From: Astropecten irregularis
Taxonomy: Eukaryota > Echinodermata > Asteroidea > Paxillosida > Astropectinidae
Assembly: GCA_963971285.1 (NCBI GenBank)
Contig: OZ020248.1
Location: 16,430,001 to 16,494,000, forward strand
Direction: 5' to 3'
Length of the DNA: 64,000 nt
Positions within the stretch are counted from its first letter, which is position 1. Each line of letters begins with the position of its first letter. Position numbers and translations under genes: made by a program. The notes beneath the pieces are model-generated. The model searched no databases. It was not told where the DNA came from and saw only the letters and a program-made list of their open reading frames with translations. Below are positions 23,020 through 33,400 of the stretch, in pieces.

Positions 23020-23499
23020 ATTATGTTGATACCATAATTATTTGATAAAATGGCACAATACAATTTTAATTAAAATATTAATTAAATTATACACGAAGTC
23101 AAATGCCTTATGAAAATGTGCTTTTTATGTTTAGAATTAATAAATCAATTAATGAATAATAATGATGATTATTTTGTGTTTTTGTTTTTGCTTTTTTAGC
23201 TTTGTTTTGATTAATCTGTGTATATACATATAACATAATTTAACATAAGATTTAGAATTGGCAGGTGTTTGGGAAGGCACGTCTTTTGAAGACAGGGTTT
23301 TTTTTTTTTTACTTTTTGTCAGGCCCTGGGCAGCACCTGCCAATTTTTTTTTTCATTCTTTTAATGTTTTTAAGATAATAAATGAATAAATAAATAAATA
23401 GACCTAAATAAATAGTTTAATTCACGCAATTTGCGAGACTTCGTACTCTTTTTGCTGCACAACAAAATTACCAGACGTTTTGCGTGCATTTTCCCATAG
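23020..23499. other. AT-rich non-coding DNA
   Basis: Simple A/T tracts (AATAAATAAATAAATA near 23,385, poly-T near 23,300). No gene seen. Confidence 0.5.
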
Positions 23500-23670
23500 G
23501 GACCGAGTTGGTCACGGACCGAGTTGGCCACGGACCGAGTTGGTTACGGACCGAGTTGGCCTCGGACCGAGTTGGTTACAGACCGAGATGGTCATGGACC
23601 GAGTTGGTTACGGACCGAGTTGGTCACGGACCGAGTTGACTCGGACCGAGTTGGTTACGGACCGAGTTGA
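23500..23670. repeat. 16-bp minisatellite (CGGACCGAGTTGGTTA unit)
   Basis: About ten tandem copies of a 16-bp unit with variants GGTCACG, GGCCACG and GGTTACG. The preceding CATTTTCCCATAGGG also precedes a related short array at about 30,075, so array and flank spread together. The open frame across it is a by-product of the repeat. Confidence 0.85.
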
Positions 23671-23696
23671 CCTGAAACCGTGCCAGTGCTCCATTG

Positions 23697-23995
23697 TAGA
23701 CCCAGTAACTAGGGGGAATGGGGCACTAAGTCCCTTTTAAAATTCTGGTCGAAGGGACTAGCGCCCCAGAGAATCCTATATGCAGTGATATGATTCTGGA
23801 TTTTGTACATAAAAATTAAATAAGAAAAATAAACAAACAAAAAGAAAATCGCTCCATTCTTTCTCTGAATTTCAGGGATGAAATGCAGCTATTTATTAAT
23901 TATTTGTAATCACAATCAATCATTCTGTGGGATGAAAATGTATGTTTTACGACCAAATTCCAGACGATCAGAGCGGCCTCCATTTTCCTCTAACT
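23697..23995. repeat. Diverged half-copy of the 7.5-8.3 kb foldback family
   Basis: The order AGACCCAGTAACTAG, GCGCCCCAGAGAATCC, TCAGGGATGAAATGCAGC and TTATTTGTAATCAC follows one arm of the 7,521-8,300 element. The partner arm is missing. Confidence 0.65.
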
Positions 23996-24599
23996 GTCTA
24001 AGAATGTGTTTTGAAAAAAGCCACTCATTTTGCAATTTATTAACAAGTTAAAAGCTACAAATTCTGTCTCTTCTGTTGTGTGTTGCTTCTTAAATTGAAT
24101 TCTGTTTATTTTGGTATTGCATTGACCATGTTGACTGCACCTAATAGTTTTAGGAATCATACTGTATTTGCTATTTGTCCATGTTCATTTCTTTCTTTCG
24201 TTCTCCTTTAGTTAAGGTCCATTTAAAAACATCTTTGACTGTGACATCTTAATGTCTGTATCATGTGCCTTAACAGCAGTTTATTATTAATATTACAAGG
24301 CCTACCTGATTTATGTTAATCAATAATTGGAAAACCTGATGTGAATAGCAAAATGACTGACATTGTCACCACCAATGTATTTAGCTATAAAGAGCTTTAT
24401 GTAGTCTGTTTTTGTTTGCATTCTTTGCGGCCATGATCTGAAGATTATCAGGCTATTGATCGCCATTTCAGTTGGTCTTTAACAGACATGACAGAACCCA
24501 ATTAAAACCCAACTTACAAATCCTTACCCCTGCCTGATGGTTTTTAAATTTAATCATCAAATAACCACAAGGGAAACTGACTGAATTTTAAGTCATTGA

Positions 24600-24735
24600 A
24601 ATGTGAACAAAGAAAAATTTACTGGAGCGGGATTTGAACCAGCAACCTCCTGAATACCGTACAAGTGCTGTACCAACTGAGCCATCCCAGCCCTACGTTG
24701 GTGGTGACCCCAATAGTCAATTATCTTTGTCCATT
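24600..24735 (-). repeat. tRNA-derived SINE
   Basis: The minus strand carries GACTATTGGGGTCACCACCA ahead of a tRNA-like unit (GGCTGGGATGGCTCAGTTGG, box B GGTTCAAATCC) and a tail ending TTTCTTTGTTCACATTTC. The same head, body and tail occur on the plus strand at 53,757-53,890, and partial copies at 38.9, 40.3 and 41.3 kb. Confidence 0.8.
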
Positions 24736-25029
24736 TGGCAGTCAGAAGCCATGAAACCATGCACACACCGCCATACCCCAAGGATCATTTCACCGATACT
24801 CGCAGCAATGCTACAACCTGAGAACAGTACATGGGGGATCACATGGGGGCATAATCATCGAAAAACCACTGGGAAACTAACTGTTTTTAAAAATTTATTA
24901 ATGTTGATTCCAACTACAAGACTATGCAATGCAAACATTTATACATCACAGCATGTGAATTTGTTTGAGGCACTACTGTACATGTACATATTGTAAGCCT
25001 ACTGTTTGTAATTTGATTTTCCATCAATT

Positions 25030-25396
25030 ATAGGTAGTATCATACTTTGGTTTTTATCAAAGAAGTACAGATTCATGGGTAAAAATATAAAGGAAGATAC
25101 AGTAACAGTCATCTGTGAAAATTTCAGTTCCATACGGTGCCCACTTTTTGAGAAAACAGTGAAAAACGGCCACAGTATTTCTTATGTCTTTTCTCTTTTA
25201 TTGTTGATCTTTTAAAAGATCAAAAAGATTTCCGGTCGTTTTTTTACTAATTTCTGGATAAATACACCATTTCAGGCAAAAAAATGTTAACAGTAGGTTT
25301 CTACTAGTTAGCATCATCTTCATACCCTGAAAGTTATATACGTAAATCTGTGAACATTTTTGTTTTGGTCTCTTACCAAAGTGATACTACCTTTAA
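25030..25396 (+). repeat. TTAA-type MITE, copy 2
   Basis: Full-length copy: TAGGTAGTATCATACTTTGG at the left and the inverse TACCAAAGTGATACTACC with CTTTAA at the right. The left TTAA has decayed to TTATA. Confidence 0.85.
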
Positions 25397-25450
25397 TTAT
25401 AAGAATTATCTTATCTTAGCTTCATTTTGTTCAAATTTTTTTGATCTCAG

Positions 25451-25580
25451 TCATCCAATGGAGGTAGATTGACCATACCATATGAGAGTTTAGAGGGACT
25501 TCTTCTCGTCTCGACACTTGATGGCAGTATACACGCTGTGGGCCAGAAATCAGGCGACAGCAAGTGGACGTTAAAGGAAG
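25451..25580 (+). CDS. ERN1: IRE1 (ERN1) luminal-domain exon
   Basis: An exon of 43 codons plus one base between a good acceptor (TTTTTTTGATCTCAG) and donor (GAAG, GTATGT). It reads LEGLLLVSTLDGSIHAVGQK, then SGDSKWTLKE. That is the first beta-propeller blade of the IRE1 sensor domain, where vertebrate proteins have LLFVSTLDGSLHAV and KWTLKED. IRE1 is an ER membrane kinase/RNase that senses unfolded protein and splices XBP1 mRNA. Only this exon is seen. The signal-peptide exon upstream and the next luminal exons, transmembrane, kinase and RNase parts are not found in the window. Either introns are very long, or this is a fragment, or the assembly around the gap at 27.9 kb is incomplete. Confidence 0.8.
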
Positions 25581-25620
25581 GTATGTTCAGAAGTCCTTAT
25601 TATTAAATGGGCGATTCTTC

Positions 25621-27504
25621 GGTAACGGAATTACGCCCATTTGTCACTTTGTCAGGGATTATTCTTTCCCAAGAAAATATGTTCTATGCTAGACAACTAA
25701 TCTAAACATGGAAAGGGAGCCAAGGACCAATAGAATTGATAGACCCCTAAAAAAAAAAAATTCCCCCAAGATTACCCTTTAAGGGGCGGAGCTTAATATC
25801 GGTAACGGAATTACGGACCGAGGACAAGCATATTTGAGTTCTTGCATAAATTGATAAAACTCTCTGAAGTTCTGAAATTTTAAAATTGGACACTACCTGT
25901 TATTTGTAGAGTTCAGGGGTGTTGTTAACTACAATGCAGAGCAAAGTTGAAAAAATAATCACTCTTTTCATAATTTGCATTTTAATCATGGTAACGGAAT
26001 TACGGCTGGGCGGTAACGGAATTACGCCATAGTGTTTATACAGTAAACGCAATACATAACATTAAATTCAACATTAACTCATCACAATACAAATTTTAGA
26101 AGGTTATAAAATGGCACAGGGGAAAGCCACATGTATATAATAGACTAGGTGAAAATTAACAGGTCAAAATGTAATTTTAGGCCTAAACATGTCTTTGCTT
26201 TGCTTTTTAGGTCAAAGGTCAAGGTGAAATGCAGTCAGGTGATGACTGCATTAACTGGTACAATTGCTGGTTTACAGATTTTAAATTTTGCCCAATTAAT
26301 AGACTAAGACATTGAACCCCACTCTTTACATATTGACCAATCACAGGATTGCCTACATCACCACTATACAGGTTTGAGAATTTTACCTTGGCTAACTTTT
26401 GGTAGCATTAGGCCTAATACAAGGACGGGCTTAATGGATTGATCTGTTGTAATCTTGCGAAAGAAAACAAAATTGTCAAATAAGACTGCCTTTAATGTGT
26501 CCTGGCCTTAAATGGAAATATTTGAAATGCATGAACTGCATATGTTTCAAATTTGCTTGGTTCTTGGTCAAATCTTTTTACACTCTGTGGTTTGTTCCAT
26601 GTAAAAAAAATGTATTATCATGTAGATTTAATGATTACCACGCAAATGGAAACAATTCATGGTGTAGTATGTTTCAAGCTTAGTTAAGGATTTGCTTAAT
26701 TCATACTTCATTCAGAAAACAGCAGTTTATCAAATTGCACAGAATTCTAAAAAAATCAGATGGATCAGCAAGCAGAGATGGCAACCTACATTATGCCCAC
26801 AAAAAGAGTAGGCCTACAGTGTACTTGTACCCGACAGAGTAACAATATTTTTCGAAGCAAAAATAGTATTTACCTGAAAATGCAGCTGAATTGAGAGAGA
26901 AAAGTATACTTGGAATAGTTGTACACATGGGAAATGCTCTAAACTGTGCAATTTAGAACATTTTAAAGAGTCATACTTATAGTAAATGTGTTTTTCCACC
27001 AGAAATCATACTTTACTCTGAAAAAGTGCAATAGCTCTACGTGCAAAATACATTGAAACTGTACTAGTTGGCATCTCTGAAAAGGAAAATGTAACAAGAC
27101 TGTAACAATCTGTGGATAAAAACACCAGTTACCATGGTTACTGGATGTTGTAGATTGAGAGATGTGTCTAGATCCATCTGGGGTTCAGGTAGGATCAATG
27201 TGATGGTTGCTGTCACAATAACATTCAACATCTTCATGCTCTGGCCACGTGAACTTAAACTGTGTGATATGTATATGGAAATGTATACACTTTGTGCATG
27301 CGTAATTCCGTTACCGTAATTCCGTTACCATTTCGTAATTCCGTTACCACTTGGAAAAATGCCAAGAAATTATTTTGTTTAAGTTTTCATTTTTCATTCA
27401 TGTTTATAGTAGGGGCCTTCTTAACATCCATGATTTCAAGAAAAAAAGTCCAGAAAGTCTGTGAAATAAGTAACTTTTGCCATTTTTTCGGTAACGGAAT
27501 TACG
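25621..27504. repeat. Region with eight copies of GGTAACGGAATTACG
   Basis: The exact 15-mer occurs on the plus strand at 25,621, 25,801, 25,990, 26,012 and 27,490. It occurs as its reverse complement at 27,301, 27,315 and 27,334. The copies cluster at the two ends of a 1.9-kb stretch, as subterminal transposase-binding repeats do. No terminal inverted repeats or coding sequence were recognised. It starts 40 bases after the IRE1 exon. Confidence 0.7.
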
Positions 27505-27886
27505 TGCAAAAATTGACATTTTTAAATTGAGGCCTACACTATATATATAATATATATATATATTTATATATATATTTTTATGACCCCCAGTAATGTTGCT
27601 AATATGTAACATCAAAAAATAAATCAACCCTTTTCCCTGTTACTCAGAAAGTAAATAAACTCAAAAAATATTTTTTTTACCAAATCTGCACGTTTTTAAT
27701 CATAAATTGCAAAAATCACTGTTTTTACCAAAAATATACATTTTTTTGAAATTTTATTTTTTGATCTGAATTCCCCATTTAATTGTGGTCTGGAAAAAGT
27801 ACAAAAAAGTTTCAATATGTACAGATTTAATTTTGACATTTTTTCCTCTCCCATGGAGAATTGCCCAAATGTCTATGCTCTGTGAC

Positions 27887-28086
27887 NNNNNNNNNNNNNN
27901 NNNNNNNNNNNNNNNNNNNNNNNNNNNNNNNNNNNNNNNNNNNNNNNNNNNNNNNNNNNNNNNNNNNNNNNNNNNNNNNNNNNNNNNNNNNNNNNNNNNN
28001 NNNNNNNNNNNNNNNNNNNNNNNNNNNNNNNNNNNNNNNNNNNNNNNNNNNNNNNNNNNNNNNNNNNNNNNNNNNNNNNNNNNNNN
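27887..28086. other. Assembly gap (200 N)
   Basis: Exactly 200 Ns, a placeholder length, so the true distance is unknown. Low-complexity A-rich DNA on the right side explains the break. Confidence 0.98.
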
Positions 28087-28318
28087 GAAAAGAAAATAAG
28101 TGAAAATAAAATAAAATAGAATAAAATAAAATTTAATGAAATAAAATAAAATGAAATAAAATAAAATAAAATAAAATGAAAAAATAAATAATAAAATAAA
28201 ATAAAATAAAATAAACGAAAATAGAATAAGTGAAAATAAAATTAAATTAAATTAAATAAAATTGAATGAAAGAAAAGAAAAGAAAAGAAAAGAAAAGAAA
28301 AGAAAAGAAAAGAAAAGA
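28087..28318. repeat. AAAAT / GAAAA simple repeats
   Basis: A run of (AAAAT)n with variants is followed by about ten GAAAA units. Confidence 0.9.
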
Positions 28319-28867
28319 TCTGCATAAAAAAATATCTGCAGAAACTAACATTTTAAAAATTTAAAACCATTGTAGGCCTAAGATAAAAACATAATATGAT
28401 ACGGAGCAAAGTTTATGGAATTTTATGGAAACATAAAATGAAATCAGAACACAGAATTAAATATTGCTAGGCGCGCCGTACGTGCAACGGCGAATTACAA
28501 ACAACTCAGAAATAAACGAACAACGCAGAAAATGAATGTGTATCTCAGAAATAAACGAACAGCAGAATCGATTACTCGCAATCGAATGTGCCAATGAACA
28601 GCGCGTTGTGCTAGGCTGGTTCCCGCCCCCTGCCTAGCTGGGGACCAACACACATTAGCCTGATTATTTGACGTCTTACTCACAGACTCCCTTGTGGGTA
28701 AAGCAAGGAACCAGTCTATCTTTGCTTGTCATTATCGAACGCGTACGGCAACCAAATTACACACTGACATTATAACTTGTGGAAGTTGTGCTATTTCTCC
28801 AGCTACCTGTGTGCACGTTTTTATTGGATTTCGCCCAGGTTTGTATGATTTTTCCTTGGGAAAGAGT

Positions 28868-29057
28868 AGTGGCGTAACTAGGGAGTGAAAAATCGGGGGG
28901 TGGCACTGATACTCATTTTGACAGTGCGGTGTAACTTGTTGTAGGCCTAAGCGGTAAGCCTATATTTTTTGTTCATTTCAAGTTTTCAAGGGGGGGGGGG
29001 GAAGCACCCAGGGGGCACAGATATCTGCCCCCCCCCCCCCCCCCTAGTTATGCCACT
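28868..29057. repeat. MITE with AGTGGCGTAACTAG ends
   Basis: The left AGTGGCGTAACTAGGG and right CCCTAGTTATGCCACT are inverted. Between them lie poly-G and poly-C tracts and GGGGTGGCACTG. The same architecture occurs at 50,082-50,298. Confidence 0.75.
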
Positions 29058-29635
29058 GGTACAACTAGGCCTAATCTGACCATGTATACCTACTTAAAGT
29101 ATAGAGAACTGTGAGGTGCCTTGGAGAGGATTGTTTCTGCGACAAATTTTTCCCAAGTTAAGTGAATTGGACTTTATTATAATAATATCATGGGCCTAAG
29201 CCCTAATCCACGACAGTTGACTATTTTTCTTAGGGGCACTATTCCACTTTCAAATCAAGTCTTCTCAAAGTAGACAAACAAAGTAATTCCATAACTCGTT
29301 TTGCTGTTGGAACAGGGTTTTTTATACCGATTTGCAGTCTATTTTCTGGAAAAATTAGTTTTTAAGTTGCATGCCTGATTCCTGTTTTGGTTAATTACTT
29401 CGCGTGGGACATTAGTGCAAGCGATCAAGTCAAAAAACGTTAAAAGGGAGCCCAAACGTCCCAGTAAGTGGGACTATGGCGGTATATGGTACTCAAGTAC
29501 CTCTACTTTGTAAATGAACATACAAATGTGTGTAGGATCTAACGTTGGCATGGTTAGGCCTAGTCCGAGTAACTCAGCTTGGACTTGTTGAAACCATGGT
29601 AGTGGTACTGACGTTTGCCTACATCGTGGTTGCAG
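29058..29635. other. Non-coding DNA
   Basis: Mixed-composition sequence with no frame or repeat that I recognise. Confidence 0.4.
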
Positions 29636-30167
29636 GTCAACTCGGTCCGTAACCAACTCAGTCAGTGACCAACTCAGTCATGTCAGTCCAAATCCGACCC
29701 GGTCATGTCAGTCCAAAACTTAAACAAACTTGGTCATTGTCGGTATGAGTGGGGAAAAAATGTATGCAATTAATTTCTGAAAGCAGTGGTGTTTTTCTTT
29801 ATTTATTGCAATTGGGCGGTGTGGACATTCGGTACTTTTGCAAAATGGCAGGTAGCAACTGATGAAAACATCTGCAACATACGTGCACGTGGTGTAGCCT
29901 GATCCTCTGACTGGCTGGTTCATGCGCATATCACCGTGACCACAGTTTTTTCATTGGTGCGATGGCGTTGTTAAACTTAGGATGCCCACACCAGCCTATT
30001 GGTTTCCTAATACTATGAATACATATATTGCAATAAATATTGTTGAGCGTCATGTATTTTGAAATTGTTGTTTACATTTTTCCCATAGGGGCCGAGTTTG
30101 TCTTGGAATGACCGAGTTAGTCACAAACGGAGTTGGTCACAAACCAAGTTTGTAACAGACTGAGTTG
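29636..30167. repeat. Decayed ACCGAGTTGG minisatellite blocks
   Basis: About five units in reverse orientation (AACTCGGTCCGTAACC, AACTCAGTCAGTGACC) lie at 29,636-29,725. About five in forward orientation (ACCGAGTTAGTCACAA) lie at 30,078-30,167, the latter after TTTTCCCATAGGGGCC as in the 23.5-kb array. The two blocks face each other across about 350 bases. Confidence 0.7.
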
Positions 30168-30476
30168 AGTGGCACCCCTGTAGGCCTACACTGTAGTAGC
30201 ACTGGTACAGGGGTACTAGTAGTTCTATGTACTCTGTTCTTGGCCATATTGTTGTTTATGATTTGTGAGTTGGACGGACATTAAGATAAAATTTGCAATG
30301 CATAATCTTAGGATATTATTGGCTTTGCAAAAATTACTGTTGGGTGTGACAACAGTAATTTACACATGTATATCAAATCGGACTTTGCGATCAGAAGGTA
30401 CCTTGAAGAACAACTGTGTACCGCATTTGTTTTCCCACAGATTTCAATACTTGTAGACTTACAAGTAATGTAAGCA

Positions 30477-33400
30477 ATGTCAGCAGAGGGGAACCTCCTA
30501 CCAACTGCAGTAGAGTTGCTGCAGAGAGCGACCACTTTGTTGTCTGAAGCCATCAACAATAGTCCATCTGCTCCACCTGGACAATCATCTTCTGCTCCAT
30601 CTCGACAGAGCTCTGTTCGACCTCGGCAATCAGCTGCTCCACCTCAACAGACCTCTATTCTATCTCGACAAGCACCCCAACCATCCTCGTCCTTGTTGCA
30701 AGATAGACCTTCCACACAGCACTCGGTTATATCACGACACCGGGCTTTGTTTAACCGTAATACACAGGTGTTTATCCTTATATGTGTGAAAACTTTATGT
30801 TTGGTAAAATCAGAGGATATTGTGTTGATTTTTTGTCTTGTTGCATATAGTTCCCTTTAAAGGTAGTATCATACTTTGGTTTTTGTCAATGAAGTACAGA
30901 TTTATGGGCAAAAATACCGAGGGAGATACAGTCAGTCAAACATTTCTGTTTTTGTCTCTTACCAAAGTATGATACAACCTTTAAGGAAAAATATCTATTG
31001 ATTGACATGTTAGGCCTAAATACATATCCGGTCTCTGTTCAGTCCAAATTTGCTTAATTATTGCGGCAGTTTCAGTATTTTTTTCCCCTTAGTATCATTA
31101 GTTCAACATCAACCTCACAGTCGCACTTGATTCATCAGTGGGTACGAGCTGCCCACTTACTGGTTCCCTGACCAATTTCCCTAGGGACTTGTTGCCAGGG
31201 AGCAGTCTGCTTTTGAGCATTGCCTGCTGTTTGGGCAATGCAAAAACCGAGGGCGCTGTATTGAGATTGTTTTTTGGAAAAAAAGGTTTCTGCTTGTTTA
31301 CCAAAATTATGCTACTGTGGTACAAAGATGCGTCTGTCACTTAAAGAAATGTCATTGTTTTTTAGTAAAATTGAATGTTTTTTGTTTCTGTTTAGCCTCA
31401 AGTGAGATCCCGGACAGTGCCCTATGGCAGACAATCAGCTGGTGGCCATCAACGCCAAAGTAAGAATTAAAAAAAAAAAAATTTTTTTAGGATAGTACCT
31501 TTTCAGAAAGTTGACTTCTGTGTTATATTTAGGAAAAAGAAAGTTTTGGAGTTTTCTTTGTGAAATTTCAAGGTCATGTTGGTAAACTATATCTGAATGC
31601 ATGGATGACAGACTGTGAGTTGAGTTGAGTGAAAAGTGAGTTATAAGACTTGTATTTGCTGGATTTGCACAAGTATACATGGAAAGTTGGATTTAGCTAG
31701 GACAAGGCTTGAGGGGTTACGATAGCATTGCTGTTATTTCCTCATGTTTGTATTTTTTGTTGACCCCATTCTCCTGTGCACACAATACAGGGCCCATCAT
31801 ACGCTCCACTTTTACCCGAAATATAATCTGCCTTGCTGACAGAGAGGCAGACACTGTGCCCTCTCTGGAGGAGAGGGTAAATCTCAAGAAAGCGGGCCTG
31901 GGGGAAAAAGGGGTGAAGTTCCCCAAGGACGCCACACGGGAGGAAGTCAAACAAATTCTTTACGAGTAAGTACAAAAGTCACCGGCCTTACCTCAAGTAT
32001 TTTTTCTTGGTTTAAATTTTTTTTTGTGGAATAAAAGGATAAATTACCAAATTAATCATCAGTGATGCACCTGGACATGCATGTCAATTCAGCAGATCAT
32101 TGAAATCTACAGGTCAAGTTTTAAATATAATTAAAATCACAGTATGTTGAACGGAAAACCCATTATACATGTATGTGCTATGAGTCGAAACACTTGAATG
32201 TAAAGTGCTTCCACATTCCAGCTTTGCTTTTAATATACATGTACATGTATTTAAAGCATCCCAATATACTGAGGTAAAGCCAAAAAAACATTTTGTCTCC
32301 ACTAGTAAACCCAGGGTCTACTTTTCTTGTTTTACAAGTCTACATTCAGTCCTATCACATTGGTTTCGTTCTGGGCTACTGGTTGCTGCAACATAAAGGT
32401 ATCTGCAGTGTGCCCATTGGAGACTGCAACATCTGTTCCTCAATTGCAGCCTTGGAGGGTTTCAAGAATGTGTTCAGATATGAATGACTTGGAGTTCCAT
32501 CTCAGTATCTCATTCCCAAATGTTAAATAGGATTTAGCCAAGGCCATTAAAAAATTAGACTTACAATCTGAATGTTTGCTTCAACTCAACCACAAAGTGG
32601 AAAAACTGGCAAGACTGAAATTACGGGAATAACCTTTTTATTATGTACACTCAACAGAACATTCCCAAAGTTGGAAGGTGGAGGGGGTTTCGAGATCCTT
32701 AGAACAGAACAGCACTCCCGCTCCGCCTTGATTGTTGTTAATGTCGGACCCTGCAGTGCAGAAGACCTAAAGGTGATATCAACAAGCAGATGTTACGTCA
32801 GACCAATTCAAGAAAATATCTCTCGAGAGTGTGACACTGACATCATGACCTCATCTGAGGAGTGCAAGGTGTGCCACAAGCAAATCAACTTGGCTGATTT
32901 GCGAAATCACTTTGAATACTGCACGTCGTCCACTGCAGGGAGTGAGAGTGTAAGTCATGTCATTACTCTGTACCCAAGAACAGGTTTAATTGGTTTAAAC
33001 TGGGGGCAGTTTAAACCACCCTGTTTTGACCGATTTAAACTAGGTTTAAACTGGGAAGTTTTGACCGACTTAAAGTTTTCAAAACTGGTCAAAACCCTTT
33101 GAGTGGGAAATTTGAGTTGCTTTTTGAGTAAATTAAAGCTTTATCCATTATTTAACACTGAGCTGTCTTAACTGATTGGTCTTTACAGTTGATTGGTCTT
33201 AAAAGTTGTCTACGTCTTAGGGCTCATTTGCTCAATCCAGTATCCATTAGGATCTTAATTTGATAAACTCTGAAAACATAAACAGTTTCATTGAAGCTCA
33301 TATTGTTTCTTTGTTTTACAGGATTCAAGCCTGCCTGAAATAGTACTTGCAAGAGAGGACCATGAGGTATGTTAAATAAACCAATTTTCTGTATTATTGA

